Source: CAIXZV01 sp963697365 (lineage in GTDB: Bacteria; Chloroflexota; Limnocylindria; Limnocylindrales; CSP1-4). Taken from it: a DNA stretch of 64,000 nucleotides. This document shows, piece by piece, positions 33,073-43,003 of the stretch. Made by a program: the position numbers and the translations under genes. Within the stretch, counting starts at the first letter, position 1, and each line of letters starts with the position of its first letter. The stretch is from contig CAVONT010000002.1 in the NCBI GenBank assembly GCA_963697365.1, forward strand, positions 1 to 64,000, written 5' to 3'. The notes beneath the pieces were generated by a model. The model saw nothing but the letters and a program-made list of their open reading frames with translations. It was not told where the DNA came from and searched no databases.

Positions 33073-34014
33073 TCAGCCGCACTTCTTGGGGCGGGGCGTC
33101 GGGTGGGCTGCCGAGTAGGACACCGACACCGTGGCGACCCGGGTCGACTTCACGAACAGCTTCGGGTACGTGTAGTTCGGGCCGGTGGACGTCTGCAGCC
33201 ACAGCGAGTCGAACCCCGCGCTCGTGATCAGCGCCATCTGCGTCTTGAGGCCCGTCGCGAGGGACGTGATGCGGTACGTGTGCATCTTGTTGTCGGACGT
33301 GTACACGTAGATGTACTTGCCGATCAACTGCGAGCCCCTGTTCTGCTGCCACTCCTTGAGCAGCGGCAGGAACATCCCGGTGCGCGCGTGGGCGAAGATG
33401 AAGGTCGCCCAGTCGCTTGGCTCGCGGGGCTGGCTGTAGGCGCCGCTGTACATCGCGACGTTGCAGAGCGGATAGCCCTGGTTGCCGCGGATCACGGGCA
33501 GGTTGATCCCGGTGGACATCACACCCTGAGCCGGAACCCGGACCCGAGTCGCGTGCACGTACTTCATCACGCCGCACTTCACGGACGAGCCGCTGACGAT
33601 CTTGAGCGACAGGACCTTGTACCAGTTGGCCTCCCAGATCGCCTTCGTCTTGGCGGTCGTGAGTGCCCTGGTAAGGCTGAGGGCGCCCTTGGAGTTCGTC
33701 ACCGGGTAGCCGACGACCGTGACAGCCGAGCCCAGGTTGCCGCACTTGCCACGGTAGACCGTGGCCTTGTACTTGGCGGACCGCTTCAGGCCCTTCAGGT
33801 TCCAGGACATCCTCCCGGAGCCGTCCGTGAAGTACGTGAAGGTCCCCGCTCCTGCCGTGCCGAACGAGGCCTTGAAGGTTCGCTGCGGGATCGCGGCGGC
33901 CTGGACCGGCGCGGCCATGATGCCGATCAGCAGGAGCGCGAGCGCGACTGCCACGGGACGATGCGCGAAACGGGGACGACGCACGGACAGGACCTCGGGT
34001 GCGGAGAAGTGCAT
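33073..34014 (-). CDS. Exported sortase-fold protein lacking the catalytic Cys
   Basis: A 313-residue secreted protein with an Arg-rich signal peptide (VAVALALLLIGIMAAPVQA). Residues ~45-160 form a beta-rich domain. From about 165 it matches the sortase barrel: STGINLPVIRGNQGYP, FAHARTGMFLPLL with His209 at the catalytic His position, LIGKYIYVYTSDNKMHTYRI, and SLWLQTSTGP where the sortase TLxTC motif stands. The catalytic Cys is Ser276 here. I infer a sortase-like protein with altered or no transpeptidase activity. The Cys-to-Ser change is inside clean sequence. Confidence 0.62.
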   Translation of the reverse strand: MHFSAPEVLSVRRPRFAHRPVAVALALLLIGIMAAPVQAAAIPQRTFKASFGTAGAGTFTYFTDGSGRMSWNLKGLKRSAKYKATVYRGKCGNLGSAVTVVGYPVTNSKGALSLTRALTTAKTKAIWEANWYKVLSLKIVSGSSVKCGVMKYVHATRVRVPAQGVMSTGINLPVIRGNQGYPLCNVAMYSGAYSQPREPSDWATFIFAHARTGMFLPLLKEWQQNRGSQLIGKYIYVYTSDNKMHTYRITSLATGLKTQMALITSAGFDSLWLQTSTGPNYTYPKLFVKSTRVATVSVSYSAAHPTPRPKKCG

Positions 34015-34088
34015 GGTAAGGATGCCCTAGGTCGGCGCACCATGGGAATGTCGGGCCATGACCTTCCGGTGCGCCTGTGCACCCGTTC

Positions 34089-34104
34089 GGTGCCGCGAGG
34101 CACC
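34089..34104 (-). terminator. Stem-loop after the ACT gene
   Basis: GGTGCC-GCGA-GGCACC lies 21 bases past the stop of the minus-strand ACT-domain gene. There is no T-run, so termination is possible but uncertain. Confidence 0.45.
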
Positions 34105-34124
34105 CGAATCGCGCGCGACGAGTC

Positions 34125-34511
34125 CTACCGGCGTTCGAGGATCGGCCGCGCCTTCTCGGGATCGTCCACAACGAAGGCGAACGTCGCCCGGTCGCTCCAC
34201 CGGCCCAGGAACAGGTGGCCCAGCACGTTGACCCCCGCATCGGACAGCTCACGGGCGATGCGGGCCATGCCGCCGGGCCGGTCATCCACCTCGGCGAGCA
34301 GCGATTCGCCCTCGAGGAACGTCCAGCCACCGGTCTCGAGGACCTCGCGGGCCTTGTCATCGTCGGCGGTGGTCATGATGAAGTGGCCGACCTCGCCCAG
34401 GCCGCCCCCGCCGATGGCGCGCAGGTCCACGCCGCTCTCGGCCATCTGCTCCGCGAGGCGGGCCATCTCACCGGGCTTGTTGGTGACCTGGACAACGAAC
34501 TGCCTGGGCAT
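34125..34511 (-). CDS. Tandem ACT-domain protein
   Basis: A 128-residue protein made of two ACT domains: QFVVQVTNKPGEMARLAEQM and LLAEVDDRPGGMARIARELS each begin one. ACT pairs bind amino acids or other small ligands and regulate metabolic enzymes. No enzyme domain is attached, so it is probably a free-standing sensor. The start is at 34511, with GGAGGCC upstream. It lies in the same direction as glgA, about 80 bases downstream of it. Confidence 0.8.
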   Translation of the reverse strand: MPRQFVVQVTNKPGEMARLAEQMAESGVDLRAIGGGGLGEVGHFIMTTADDDKAREVLETGGWTFLEGESLLAEVDDRPGGMARIARELSDAGVNVLGHLFLGRWSDRATFAFVVDDPEKARPILERR

Positions 34512-34589
34512 CGGGGCCTCCGGGCGGCTGGTGCCGCGGCTTGATCACTGGGTGGGCGGATTCTCGCACGGGTGGCGCGGCGGCGCTCC

Positions 34590-36068
34590 CTACCCGGCCC
34601 GGCGCTGTCGCCGCAGCTCGACGGCCCGCTGGTACATCTCCAGGTATCGCGGTGCGGATCCGGTCACCCAGTTGAAGTCCACCGCCATGCCGCGCTCCTG
34701 CAGCGCCGCCCAGGCCGTCGGACGACCGCGCAGCGCTGCGGCGCGCCGGATCGCCGCCAGCAGGGCGCCGGGCGTGGCCGAGTCGAACACGAACCCGGTG
34801 CCGGTGGCCGGTCGCCTGCTGACGTCGATGACGCTGTCCGCGAGGCCGCCGGTCCGGCGCACGATCGGTGGGGTGCCGTACCGCAGCGCGATCATCTGGC
34901 CCTGGCCGCACGGCTCGAAGCGCGAGGGCATGAGGAACGCGTCGGCGCCGGCATAGATGCGGCGCGCCATGTCGCGATCGAACCGCTCGATGAGTGCGAC
35001 GCGCTCCGGGTTCGCCGTGGCCAGCGCGCGGAACGGGTCTGCCAGGGTCGCGTGGCCGCTGCCCTGCACGATGACGCGGACGCCGTCCGCCAGCAGGTCG
35101 TCGATGGCCCCGGCGAGCAGGTCGAAGCCCTTCTGGGGGTCCATCCGGCCGATCATGCCCACGACCAGCCCGTCATCCTCGGGGTCGAGGCCGTTGCGCG
35201 CCAGCAGGTCGGCCCGGCAGGCAGCCTTGCCTGCGAGGTCGCCTGCGGCGTAGGGGGCCGCCAGCACCGGGTCGGCAGCGGGATCCCAGACCACCGGATC
35301 GATGCCGTTGAGGATGCCGGTGAACCGGTCGCCCATCGCGCGCAGGACACCGTCGAGACCCATGCCGAACTCGGGTGTCAGCGCCTCCCGGGCAAAGCCG
35401 GGCGACACGGTGTTGGCGACCTCCGACCCCTCGATCGCGGTCAGCAGCAGGTCAAGGCCGTCGGGGTTCGAGCCGGCCAGCGGCGTGCCCGGCATCACGC
35501 CCAGCTGGCGCATCTTGTCCACCGGGGTCCAGCCGTGGTAGGCGAGGTTGTGCAGCGTGACCGCAACCGCAGCGTCGGCCAGGAAGGCATCCCCGGCCAG
35601 CTCGGCACGTGCGCGCTCCAGCACGGCGGGACCGGTGTGCCAGTCGTGGATGTGGAGCACGTCCAGTGGCCGGCCATCACGCCGGAGCGCGGCCAGCGCC
35701 ACCCGCGAGAACACCGCGAACCGCCACGGATCGTCGGGGTGGTCGTAGTAGCCGTCGCGGTCGAAGGCGGAGGGCACGTCCACCAGGCGCAGGCGGTAGC
35801 CGTCCGCGGCCACGTTGATGATCCGTGCCCGCAGCACCCGCCCGCCCGCCGGATCGGGGACCTGCAGGGCAGGTTCCGTGACCGCATCGCTCGGGACCGG
35901 CACACCGCGGTAGCGGGGCATGAACACATCGACGGGCACCTGCAGGCCCGCGCCCGCATCCGGCAGATGGCCGAGCGCCCGGGCGAGCGCGTCCACCACG
36001 TCGGCGAGACCGCCGGTCTTGGCCCAGGGCTCGCACTCCGCGGCAAGCATCGCGACTCGTAGCGTCAT
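34590..36068 (-). CDS. glgA: Glycogen synthase
   Basis: A GT5 ADP-glucose starch/glycogen synthase of 492 residues. The N-terminal acceptor/donor loop reads AAECEPWAKTGGLADVVDAL, with FMPRYRG, VLHIHDWHTG, LHNLAYHGW, VSPGFAREAL, GILNGIDPVVWDP, GMIGRMDPQKGFDLL, LMPSRFEPCGQGQMIALRYG and RRTGGLADSV. This is the complete catalytic set. It transfers glucose from ADP-glucose onto growing alpha-1,4-glucan. It is divergent from the glycogen phosphorylase gene across a 96-base shared promoter region. Confidence 0.93.
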   Translation of the reverse strand: MTLRVAMLAAECEPWAKTGGLADVVDALARALGHLPDAGAGLQVPVDVFMPRYRGVPVPSDAVTEPALQVPDPAGGRVLRARIINVAADGYRLRLVDVPSAFDRDGYYDHPDDPWRFAVFSRVALAALRRDGRPLDVLHIHDWHTGPAVLERARAELAGDAFLADAAVAVTLHNLAYHGWTPVDKMRQLGVMPGTPLAGSNPDGLDLLLTAIEGSEVANTVSPGFAREALTPEFGMGLDGVLRAMGDRFTGILNGIDPVVWDPAADPVLAAPYAAGDLAGKAACRADLLARNGLDPEDDGLVVGMIGRMDPQKGFDLLAGAIDDLLADGVRVIVQGSGHATLADPFRALATANPERVALIERFDRDMARRIYAGADAFLMPSRFEPCGQGQMIALRYGTPPIVRRTGGLADSVIDVSRRPATGTGFVFDSATPGALLAAIRRAAALRGRPTAWAALQERGMAVDFNWVTGSAPRYLEMYQRAVELRRQRRAG

Positions 36069-36125
36069 GCGGGGATCGTACCCGTGCGGATGCCCGAAGC
36101 GACGGCCTGCTCCCACCTAAACCGG

Positions 36126-36155
36126 TTCACAACGCCGCCGGATCCAGTCTAGAAT
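36126..36155 (+). promoter_or_regulatory. glgP promoter, apparently leaderless
   Basis: TTCACA (36126-36131), an 18-base spacer and TAGAAT (36150-36155) precede the glgP ATG at 36165. The predicted start point falls about three bases before the ATG, and no ribosome-binding sequence is present, so the transcript is probably leaderless. Confidence 0.6.
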
Positions 36156-36164
36156 GCCGAACTC

Positions 36165-38348
36165 ATGGAATCACTTGTCCGCGTTCCTGTCGCGCCCGGC
36201 GCGCCCTTCCACCTGCCGCCGCGGCTCGAGGGCCTGCGGCGCCTCGCCTACAACATGTGGTGGGCGTGGCACCCACGAGCGCGGGTGATGTTCTCCCGCA
36301 TCGACGCCGCCGCCTGGGCCCGGCACCGCAACCCGATCCCCGTGCTCCAGGGCCCGGTGAACTGGCAGGGCCTCCTGGAGACCCCGGTCTTCATGGCCGA
36401 GTATGCGAGCATCCTGGCCGAGTTCGACACCTACATGGCCAACGGCGCCGACCACTGGTTCCAGAGGAACCACGCTGACGACTTCGACGGCCCCATCGCC
36501 TACTTCTGCGCGGAATACGGCTTCCACGAGGCTCTCGGCATCTACTCCGGCGGCCTCGGTGTGCTCGCGGGCGATCACATGAAGACCGCCTCGGACATGG
36601 CCGTGCCGATGATCGGCGTGGGCCTCATGTACCGGAAGGGCTACTTCCGCCAGTCGATCGACGCGGACGGCCACCAGGAGCACAACTACCCCGACTTCGA
36701 CCTCAAGAGCCTGCCGATCCTGCGGGCCCTGGACCGCGTCGGCGAGCCGCTGACCGTCTCGATCCCCCTCCCCGACCGGGATCTCGCCGCCGCCGTGTGG
36801 GTCGCGCAGGTCGGCCGGGTGCCCGTGCTGCTGCTGGACACCGACGTCCCCGACAACGACGACTCGGACCGCCCCATCACGCACATCCTCTACGTCCGCG
36901 GCCGCGAGATGCGCCTGCACCAGGAGCTGGTCCTGGGCGTCGGCGGGACGCGTGCCCTGCGGGCACTGGAGCTCGATCCCGCGGTCTGGCACCTCAACGA
37001 GGGCCACTCCGCCTTCCTGCTCGCCGAGCGTGCCCGCGAGCTGGTCGCGACCGGCGTCGAGTTGGACGCCGCCTGGACGCAGATCAGGCGCAACTCCGTG
37101 TTCACGATCCACACGCCGGTCTCGGCGGGCAACGAGCGCTTCGATGCGGACCTCGTCCGGCGCGTCGCCGGGCCACTGCTCGAGGGCGACGGCCGTCCCG
37201 ACACCGGCGGGGTGCCGCTCGACGGCCTCCTGGAGCTCGGCCTGGGCGTCGAGCAGGACCGGGGCCAGTTCGACATGACGGCCCTCTCGCTCCGCCTCAC
37301 CAACGGGGCCAACGCCGTGAGCCAGCTCCATGGCCGCACCGCCAACGGCACGTGGACCGGCCTCGCCCCGCACGAGATCCTCGGCCTGACCAACGGCGTC
37401 CACACGCCCACCTGGGTCGGCCAGCCGCTGCGCGACGTGCTGGAGACGTACGTCCTGGCCGACCTCGACACGATGGACGACGACGCCCCCGAGCACCGCT
37501 TCTGGGAACGGCTCGATCGCGTGCCCACCGCGGAGCTGTGGGAGGCCCACCTGCGCCAGAAGCTGGAGTTGTCCATCTTCGCCCGCGGCCGGCTGCGCAA
37601 CCAGTTCGCCCGCCACGGCGAGGCGCCCGCGGTGCTCGAGGAGCTCGAGAGCGTCCTCGACCCATCGGTCCTGACCATCGGGTTCGCCCGTCGCTTCGCA
37701 ACCTACAAGCGCGCCTCGCTCCTGTTCACCGATGTCGACCGGCTCGCCCGGCTCGCGTGGGACCAGGACCGCCCCGTCCAGATCGTGTTCGCCGGCAAGG
37801 CGCACCCGGCGGACCGGCCGGGCCAGGGCGTGATCCAGGACATCTTCGGCAAGTCGCGCAGCCCCAAGCTCCGGGGCCGCGTGTTCATCATGGAGGACTA
37901 CGACATCCGCATCGCCCGCTTCCTGGTGGCCGGCGTGGATGTGTGGCTCAACAATCCCCGGCGCCCGCTCGAGGCTTCCGGCACGTCGGGCATGAAGGCC
38001 GCCGCAAACGGCGTGCTCAACGTGTCCGTGCTGGACGGCTGGTGGGATGAGGGCTGGACCGGCGACAACGGGTGGGCCATCGGGGGCAGGGAGACGAACC
38101 CCGACGAGGGCGCCCAGGACTGGTCCGACGCCCAGGACCTCTACCGGATCCTCGAGCAGGAGCTCATCCCGGCCTACTACGAGCGGGATGCGGACGGTCT
38201 GCCCACGAAGTGGGCGCAGCTGATGCGCAACTCCATCGCCAGCACGATCTGGCGGTTCTCGACCTCGCGGATGCTCCACGAGTATGTCGAGCGCCTGTAC
38301 GTGCCTGCCGCCCAGTCCGCCCCGGACCGGGAGGGGACCGGCTCCTGA
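36165..38348 (+). CDS. glgP: Alpha-glucan phosphorylase
   Basis: A 727-residue GT35 phosphorylase of the short (TIGR02094-like) type that releases glucose-1-phosphate from glycogen. It has the N-terminal LEGLRRLAYNMWWAWHP, CAEYGFHEALGIYSGGLGVL, WHLNEGHSAF, FTIHTPVSAGNERF, FARRFATYKRA, and the pyridoxal-phosphate site EASGTSGMKAAANG with Lys611. It leads an operon with two GH57 enzymes and is divergent from glgA, so synthesis and breakdown are under one intergenic control region. Confidence 0.93.
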   Translation: MESLVRVPVAPGAPFHLPPRLEGLRRLAYNMWWAWHPRARVMFSRIDAAAWARHRNPIPVLQGPVNWQGLLETPVFMAEYASILAEFDTYMANGADHWFQRNHADDFDGPIAYFCAEYGFHEALGIYSGGLGVLAGDHMKTASDMAVPMIGVGLMYRKGYFRQSIDADGHQEHNYPDFDLKSLPILRALDRVGEPLTVSIPLPDRDLAAAVWVAQVGRVPVLLLDTDVPDNDDSDRPITHILYVRGREMRLHQELVLGVGGTRALRALELDPAVWHLNEGHSAFLLAERARELVATGVELDAAWTQIRRNSVFTIHTPVSAGNERFDADLVRRVAGPLLEGDGRPDTGGVPLDGLLELGLGVEQDRGQFDMTALSLRLTNGANAVSQLHGRTANGTWTGLAPHEILGLTNGVHTPTWVGQPLRDVLETYVLADLDTMDDDAPEHRFWERLDRVPTAELWEAHLRQKLELSIFARGRLRNQFARHGEAPAVLEELESVLDPSVLTIGFARRFATYKRASLLFTDVDRLARLAWDQDRPVQIVFAGKAHPADRPGQGVIQDIFGKSRSPKLRGRVFIMEDYDIRIARFLVAGVDVWLNNPRRPLEASGTSGMKAAANGVLNVSVLDGWWDEGWTGDNGWAIGGRETNPDEGAQDWSDAQDLYRILEQELIPAYYERDADGLPTKWAQLMRNSIASTIWRFSTSRMLHEYVERLYVPAAQSAPDREGTGS

Positions 38349-38400
38349 CAACCGGCTGCCGAGCCAGGTCCGCCGGCCGCAGCAAGACGAGGACTCAACG

Positions 38401-40566
38401 TTGGCCCCGAGCATCTCGCTGGCCCTCGCGATCCACAACCACCAGCCGGTGGGCAATTTCGGGTGGGTGTTCGCCGAGGTCTATGACCGCGCCTACCTGC
38501 CCATGCTGCAGGCGCTCGAAGCGCCATCCGGGTGTCCGCCTGTCGCTCCACTACACCGGTCCCCTGCTCGAGTGGCTCGCGGCCGAGCGGCCGGACTTCC
38601 TCGATCGGCTCGGCGTCCTCGTCCGGACCGGCCAGGTTGAGCTTCTCGGCGGCGGCCTGTACGAGCCGATCCTCGCGTCCCTGCCCGAGCGCGACCGGAT
38701 CGACCAGCTGCGCCGCATGGCCGACACGCTCGAGCGCATCACGGGGGCGGCACCCACGGGCGCGTGGCTCGCGGAGCGCGTCTGGGAGCCGGACCTGCCC
38801 ACGTCGCTTGTCGAGGCGGGCTACCAGTGGACGATCCTGGACGACCAGCACTTCCGCGCGGCCGCCATCCCGGAGGCGAACCTCTGGGGTGCCTACACCA
38901 CCGAGGACCAGGGCAACCTGCTCGCCGTCTTCGGGACCGAGCAGGGTCTGCGCTACCGCATCCCGTTCGGCGGCGTCGAGGATGTCATCGCCTACCTGCG
39001 TGACCACGCCACCGAGGCCGGCAACCGCGTGGGCATGATGGGCGACGACGGCGAGAAGTTCGGCGCCTGGCCCACCACCTACGAGCACTGCTGGGGCGAG
39101 GGCCGGTGGGTGGAGCGCTTCTTCGAGGCGCTCGAGGCCAACGCGGACTGGCTCTCCACCGTCACGCCATCGCAGTGGCTGGCCAAGGAGCCGCCGATCG
39201 GCCGCGTGTACGTGCCCACCTCCTCGTACGCGGAGATGGGCGAGTGGTCGCTGCCGCCCGACGAGACCGTGGTGTTCACCGGGCTGCTGCACGATGCGCA
39301 GGCGCGCAAGGACCCGGCCGCCCGCTGGCTGCGCGGCGGGTTCTGGCGCAACTTCCAGGTCAAGTACCGCGAGATCAACGACCTCCACAAGCAGATGCTC
39401 CGGACGTCGGCGAAGGTCGCGGCGATGCCGGAGGGCCCCGCCAAGGTGGTCGCGTTGGACCACCTGCACCGCGGCCAGTCCAACGACTGCTACTGGCATG
39501 GCCTGTTCGGCGGCATCTACATCAGCCACATGCGCCTCGCCACGCACGAGCACCTGATCGCGGCCGAGGACGCGGCCGACGTCGCACTCGGCACGGTGCA
39601 GGCCTTCGAGCAGCTCGACCTCGACATGGACGGGCTGCTGGAGGTCCGCCTCGCGGAGCGCGGCCAGGTCGTCACGATCAAGCCGTCCGAGGGCGGCGGA
39701 ATCGGGGCCTGGGACATCAGGGCTGCCCGCCATGCGCTGGCATCGGTCCTGCGCCGGCGGCCCGAGGCGTACCACGAGACCCTCCGCGCCCACGATGCCA
39801 GGGACGTGGCGGAGCACGCGATCCGGCTCCGGCCGCCGACGGTGGCGTCGCGTCGATCCACGACATCGTCATGGTCAAGGAGGAGGGGCTCTCCTCGTTC
39901 CTCCACTACGACACCCACGAGCGCCGCACGGGCCTGGTCCGCTTCCTCGAGCCGGCCGTCACCCCGGAGGCGATCACCACGGCGACCGAGCGCGAGCTGG
40001 CGGACTTCCGCGACGCCGGGTTCGCACTAGACCATCTCGCGCCGGGCCAGGTCTCGCTCTCGCATGAGGGCAACATCCTGGGCCAGCCGGTGGGCCTGTC
40101 CAAGACGATCCGCCTCGAGGGCGGGCGGCTGGACCCCGAGCTCGTCATCGAGCTCGAGGTGCACCATCGCGGCACCGAGGCCGTGGACTCCCGGATGGGC
40201 GTCGAGCTCGCGCTGCACCTCCTGGGCGGTGGCGGCAACCCGTCGGCGTGGTACGACGTCCGCGGCCAGCGGTCCGCCCATGACGGCAGCGGCCAGGCGA
40301 TCGGGGTCGACGCGATCCGGTTCGGCAACGACTGGGTCGGGATTGCCGTCGAGGCACGACCGGAGCCCGCCGCCGACGCATGGTGGAGCCCCATCGAGAC
40401 GGTGTCGAACTCCGAGTCCGGCTTCGAGCGTGTGTACCAGGGCAGCTCGCTGCTGCTCTCGTGGCCAATCCGCCTGGAGCCCGGGCAGGTGCGCCGCTTC
40501 TCGATCCGCCAGGTGGTGGCGGTCGCCCGCGACCGCGCGACCGAGGAAGCTGCCACCAGAGCCTGA
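38401..40566 (+). CDS. GH57 alpha-amylase/4-alpha-glucanotransferase, two frameshifts
   Basis: About 720 residues. GH57 N-terminal barrel LALAIHNHQPVGNFGWVFAE, catalytic Glu in WLAERVWEPDL, acid Asp in MGDDGEKFGAWP, then DUF1925-like (KEPPIGRVYVPTSSYAEMGE) and DUF1926-like C-terminal domains. These match glucanotransferase/amylase enzymes that rearrange alpha-1,4-glucans. It starts at TTG 38401 after GACGAGG. Frame breaks: one extra G near 38520 (EAPSG instead of ERHPGVRLSLHY) and one missing base near 39830 just before VASIHDIVMV. It follows glgP after 52 bases. Confidence 0.87.
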
Positions 40567-40625
40567 TCCGGTCCGAGGTTCGGGGTCCGGATCCCCGCCT
40601 CGCACGCCCCGGGATGGGTGCGAGA

Positions 40626-42068
40626 ATGCCCGCCATGTCCTCGCGCCCGCGTCTCGTCGTCCACGCCCACTTCTACCAGCCCCTCCGGGCCGACCCGTGG
40701 ACGGGCCACGTGCCCCCGGACCCCTCGGCCGCCCCTGCTCGCGACTGGACCGCCCGCGTGACCGCCGAGTGCTACCGGCCGATCTCGGAGCGCGACACGC
40801 TGGACCACGCCTCGTGGAACCTGGGACCCACGCTGACGGCCTACCTGTCGGACGAGGCGCCCGATGTCCTCGCGGGCTTCCGGGCTGCCGACGAGCGCGG
40901 CCGCGACGCCCATGGCGACGGGCCCGGCATCGCGCAGTCCTTCCACCACGCCATCCTGCCGCTGGCAGCGATGCACGACCGGCGCACCGAGGTGCGCTGG
41001 GGGCTGCGCGACTTCGAGTACCGCTTCGGGCGGCGGGCGGTCGGACTGTGGCTGCCGGAGACCGCCGCAGACCTCGCGACGCTCCGGATCCTCGCCGAGG
41101 AGGGCGTGCGGGCCACGATCCTGGCCCCCTGGCAGGCGGACACGGGACATCTCGAGAGCCGGCCCTACCGCGTGGACACGGGGGCGGGCCACGTCGACGT
41201 CCTCTTCTACGACGCCGGCCTCTCCAGCGCGGTCTCGTTCGAGCCCGACGTGACCGCCGACGCGGACCGGTTCGCCCGGGAGCGCATCGCTCCGCGGCTG
41301 GGGGGCAGGCTCGATGGCGGCGGCGTCCCGGTCGTCGCGGTCGCGAGCGACGGCGAGCTGTACGGCCACCACCAGTCCTTCAGGGATCTGTTCCTCGACC
41401 GGCTCGTGGCGCCGGAGGGCGAGCTACCGGACCGCGGCTTCGACGTCGTCTCGCTGGCCCGGGCGACCCGGGAGCACGAGGGGTCGCCACATCCGGAGAT
41501 CCGGATCCGCGAGCGCACCTCGTGGAGCTGCCACCACGGCGTGCTGCGCTGGTCGGGCGAGTGCCCGTGTGCCCACGATGGCCGCTGGAAGGCGCCGCTC
41601 CGCGCGGCCTTCGAACGGCTCGCCGGCGCCATCGACACCGTGACCGAGGCCCTGGCCGAGGACATCACGGGCGCGACCGACATCTGGGGAGCCCGCGACC
41701 GGTACGTCGACGTGATCATCGGTGCCGTGGGGGCCGACGCGTTCGCGCAGCGCGAGCTGGGACCGCTGGCCGAGGCCGACGACCGGCGCCGGCTGCTCGA
41801 CGTGATGGAGGCCCAGCGGTGGCGCCTCGCGATGTTCTCCTCCTGCGGCTGGTTCTGGGACGACCCCTGGCGACCCGAGACGCGCCAGGTCATGCGCTGC
41901 GCGGCACGGGCGGTGCGGATCGTCGATGGGCATGCGGGCACGATGCTCGAGGAACGGCTGGTTGCCGACCTCGGGACGCTCGTCTCCCCGGCACTCGGCA
42001 TCGACGGCGCGACGATCTACCGCCACGCGCTCTCGGAGGTCGGCCAGCCTCCGCCGCACGCGTCCTAG
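40626..42068 (+). CDS. GH57-family protein with DUF3536
   Basis: About 480 residues. The opening HAHFYQPLRADPWTGHVPPD, ECYRPISE, IAQSFHHAILPLAAMHDRRT, the Glu-containing LWLPETAADLATLRILAEEG and ASDGELYGHHQ place it in the GH57 group carrying DUF3536. Its role in glucan metabolism is unproven but recurs in glycogen loci. The C-terminal region has ECPCAHDGRWK with paired Cys. The start is ATG 40626 or 40635. It lies 59 bases after the first GH57 gene, in the glgP operon. Confidence 0.85.
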   Translation: MPAMSSRPRLVVHAHFYQPLRADPWTGHVPPDPSAAPARDWTARVTAECYRPISERDTLDHASWNLGPTLTAYLSDEAPDVLAGFRAADERGRDAHGDGPGIAQSFHHAILPLAAMHDRRTEVRWGLRDFEYRFGRRAVGLWLPETAADLATLRILAEEGVRATILAPWQADTGHLESRPYRVDTGAGHVDVLFYDAGLSSAVSFEPDVTADADRFARERIAPRLGGRLDGGGVPVVAVASDGELYGHHQSFRDLFLDRLVAPEGELPDRGFDVVSLARATREHEGSPHPEIRIRERTSWSCHHGVLRWSGECPCAHDGRWKAPLRAAFERLAGAIDTVTEALAEDITGATDIWGARDRYVDVIIGAVGADAFAQRELGPLAEADDRRRLLDVMEAQRWRLAMFSSCGWFWDDPWRPETRQVMRCAARAVRIVDGHAGTMLEERLVADLGTLVSPALGIDGATIYRHALSEVGQPPPHAS

Positions 42069-42135
42069 CCCGTTGGCCCTGGGGGCCGTCTGGTCGCGGG
42101 CCAGGTCGCGGTCGAGGTTGCCGGGCTCGAGTGGA

Positions 42136-42969
42136 TCAGCCCTCCGCAGCCGGAGCGCCAGGCGCCCGGTCGTGCGCCGCCCGGTCGTGCGCCGCCCGGT
42201 CGTCGTCCCCGAGCGCCTTTCGCAGGAGCTCGAGCTCCTCGATGACGTAGGGGTCCGGCTCGCCCGCTTCGGCACACTCGCGCTCGAGACGGAGCTGGAT
42301 CGCAAGCGCCTCGTCGAACCGGCCGAGGTGCCGGAGCGCCCAGGCCACCATCCACCACGCGACCCGCGTCGCCCCCCGGTCCCCCATCGCCTCGCGCAGG
42401 GCGAGCGCCGCGCGGAAGTCGGCGAGGCCGTCCTCGTCGCGGCCCGCCTCGTGGAGCGCCATCCCGCGGTTGTTGCGCAGGGACGCCTCCCAGCGCCGGG
42501 CGGAGGGCAGGCTCGAGGTGGCTGCGAGCGCCAGGCCCTTGTCGATCCAGGCGAGCTGATCGACCGGCCGCGCCTCGACGAACGCAAGCATGTGGACGGC
42601 GTCAATCGCGAGGTCATCGAGGCCGGCGTCGCGCGCGAGCTCGAATGCGCGTCCGTACGCCTCGCGGGCGGCTGCCAGCGCGTCCGGGGTGCGCTCCTCG
42701 GGCAGGGTGACGGCCGAGATCCAGGTACGTCCCAGCTCCAGCTCGTAGCGGACTCGCGGCTCGGGACCCGCCCCGTCAAGGCGGACACGCACGCCGTGGA
42801 GGATCGTGCGAGCCTGCTCAGGATCGCGGCGGAGCCCGAACGTCCGCGCGATCTGGGTCTCGAGGACCAGTGCGTCGTCGCCGATGGCCGTGGCGAGCGC
42901 CTCGCGGAAGCGCGCCTCGGAGGCGGCCGGATCGTCGAAGTCCCACAGTGCCCGCACGTCGATGGTCAA
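42136..42969 (-). CDS. Tetratricopeptide-repeat protein
   Basis: A 277-residue helical-repeat protein that begins TIDVRALWDFDDPAASEARF. Several TPR-like pairs follow (LQTQIARTFGLRR region, YGRAFELARDAGLDDLAIDA, LRNNRGMALHEAGRDEDGLA, ALREAMGD). This N-terminal signature recurs in stand-alone bacterial TPR proteins of unknown role. AGGAGG is nine bases before the TTG at 42969, while an upstream GTG (42975) is too close to that site. The C-terminus holds a small AAHDR repeat encoded by a 15-base DNA repeat. It is adjacent to and co-directional with the PucR regulator. Confidence 0.72.
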   Translation of the reverse strand: MTIDVRALWDFDDPAASEARFREALATAIGDDALVLETQIARTFGLRRDPEQARTILHGVRVRLDGAGPEPRVRYELELGRTWISAVTLPEERTPDALAAAREAYGRAFELARDAGLDDLAIDAVHMLAFVEARPVDQLAWIDKGLALAATSSLPSARRWEASLRNNRGMALHEAGRDEDGLADFRAALALREAMGDRGATRVAWWMVAWALRHLGRFDEALAIQLRLERECAEAGEPDPYVIEELELLRKALGDDDRAAHDRAAHDRAPGAPAAEG

Positions 42970-43003
42970 TGCCACTGCCCTCCTGAAGGCGTGGCGCGCA
43001 GTG

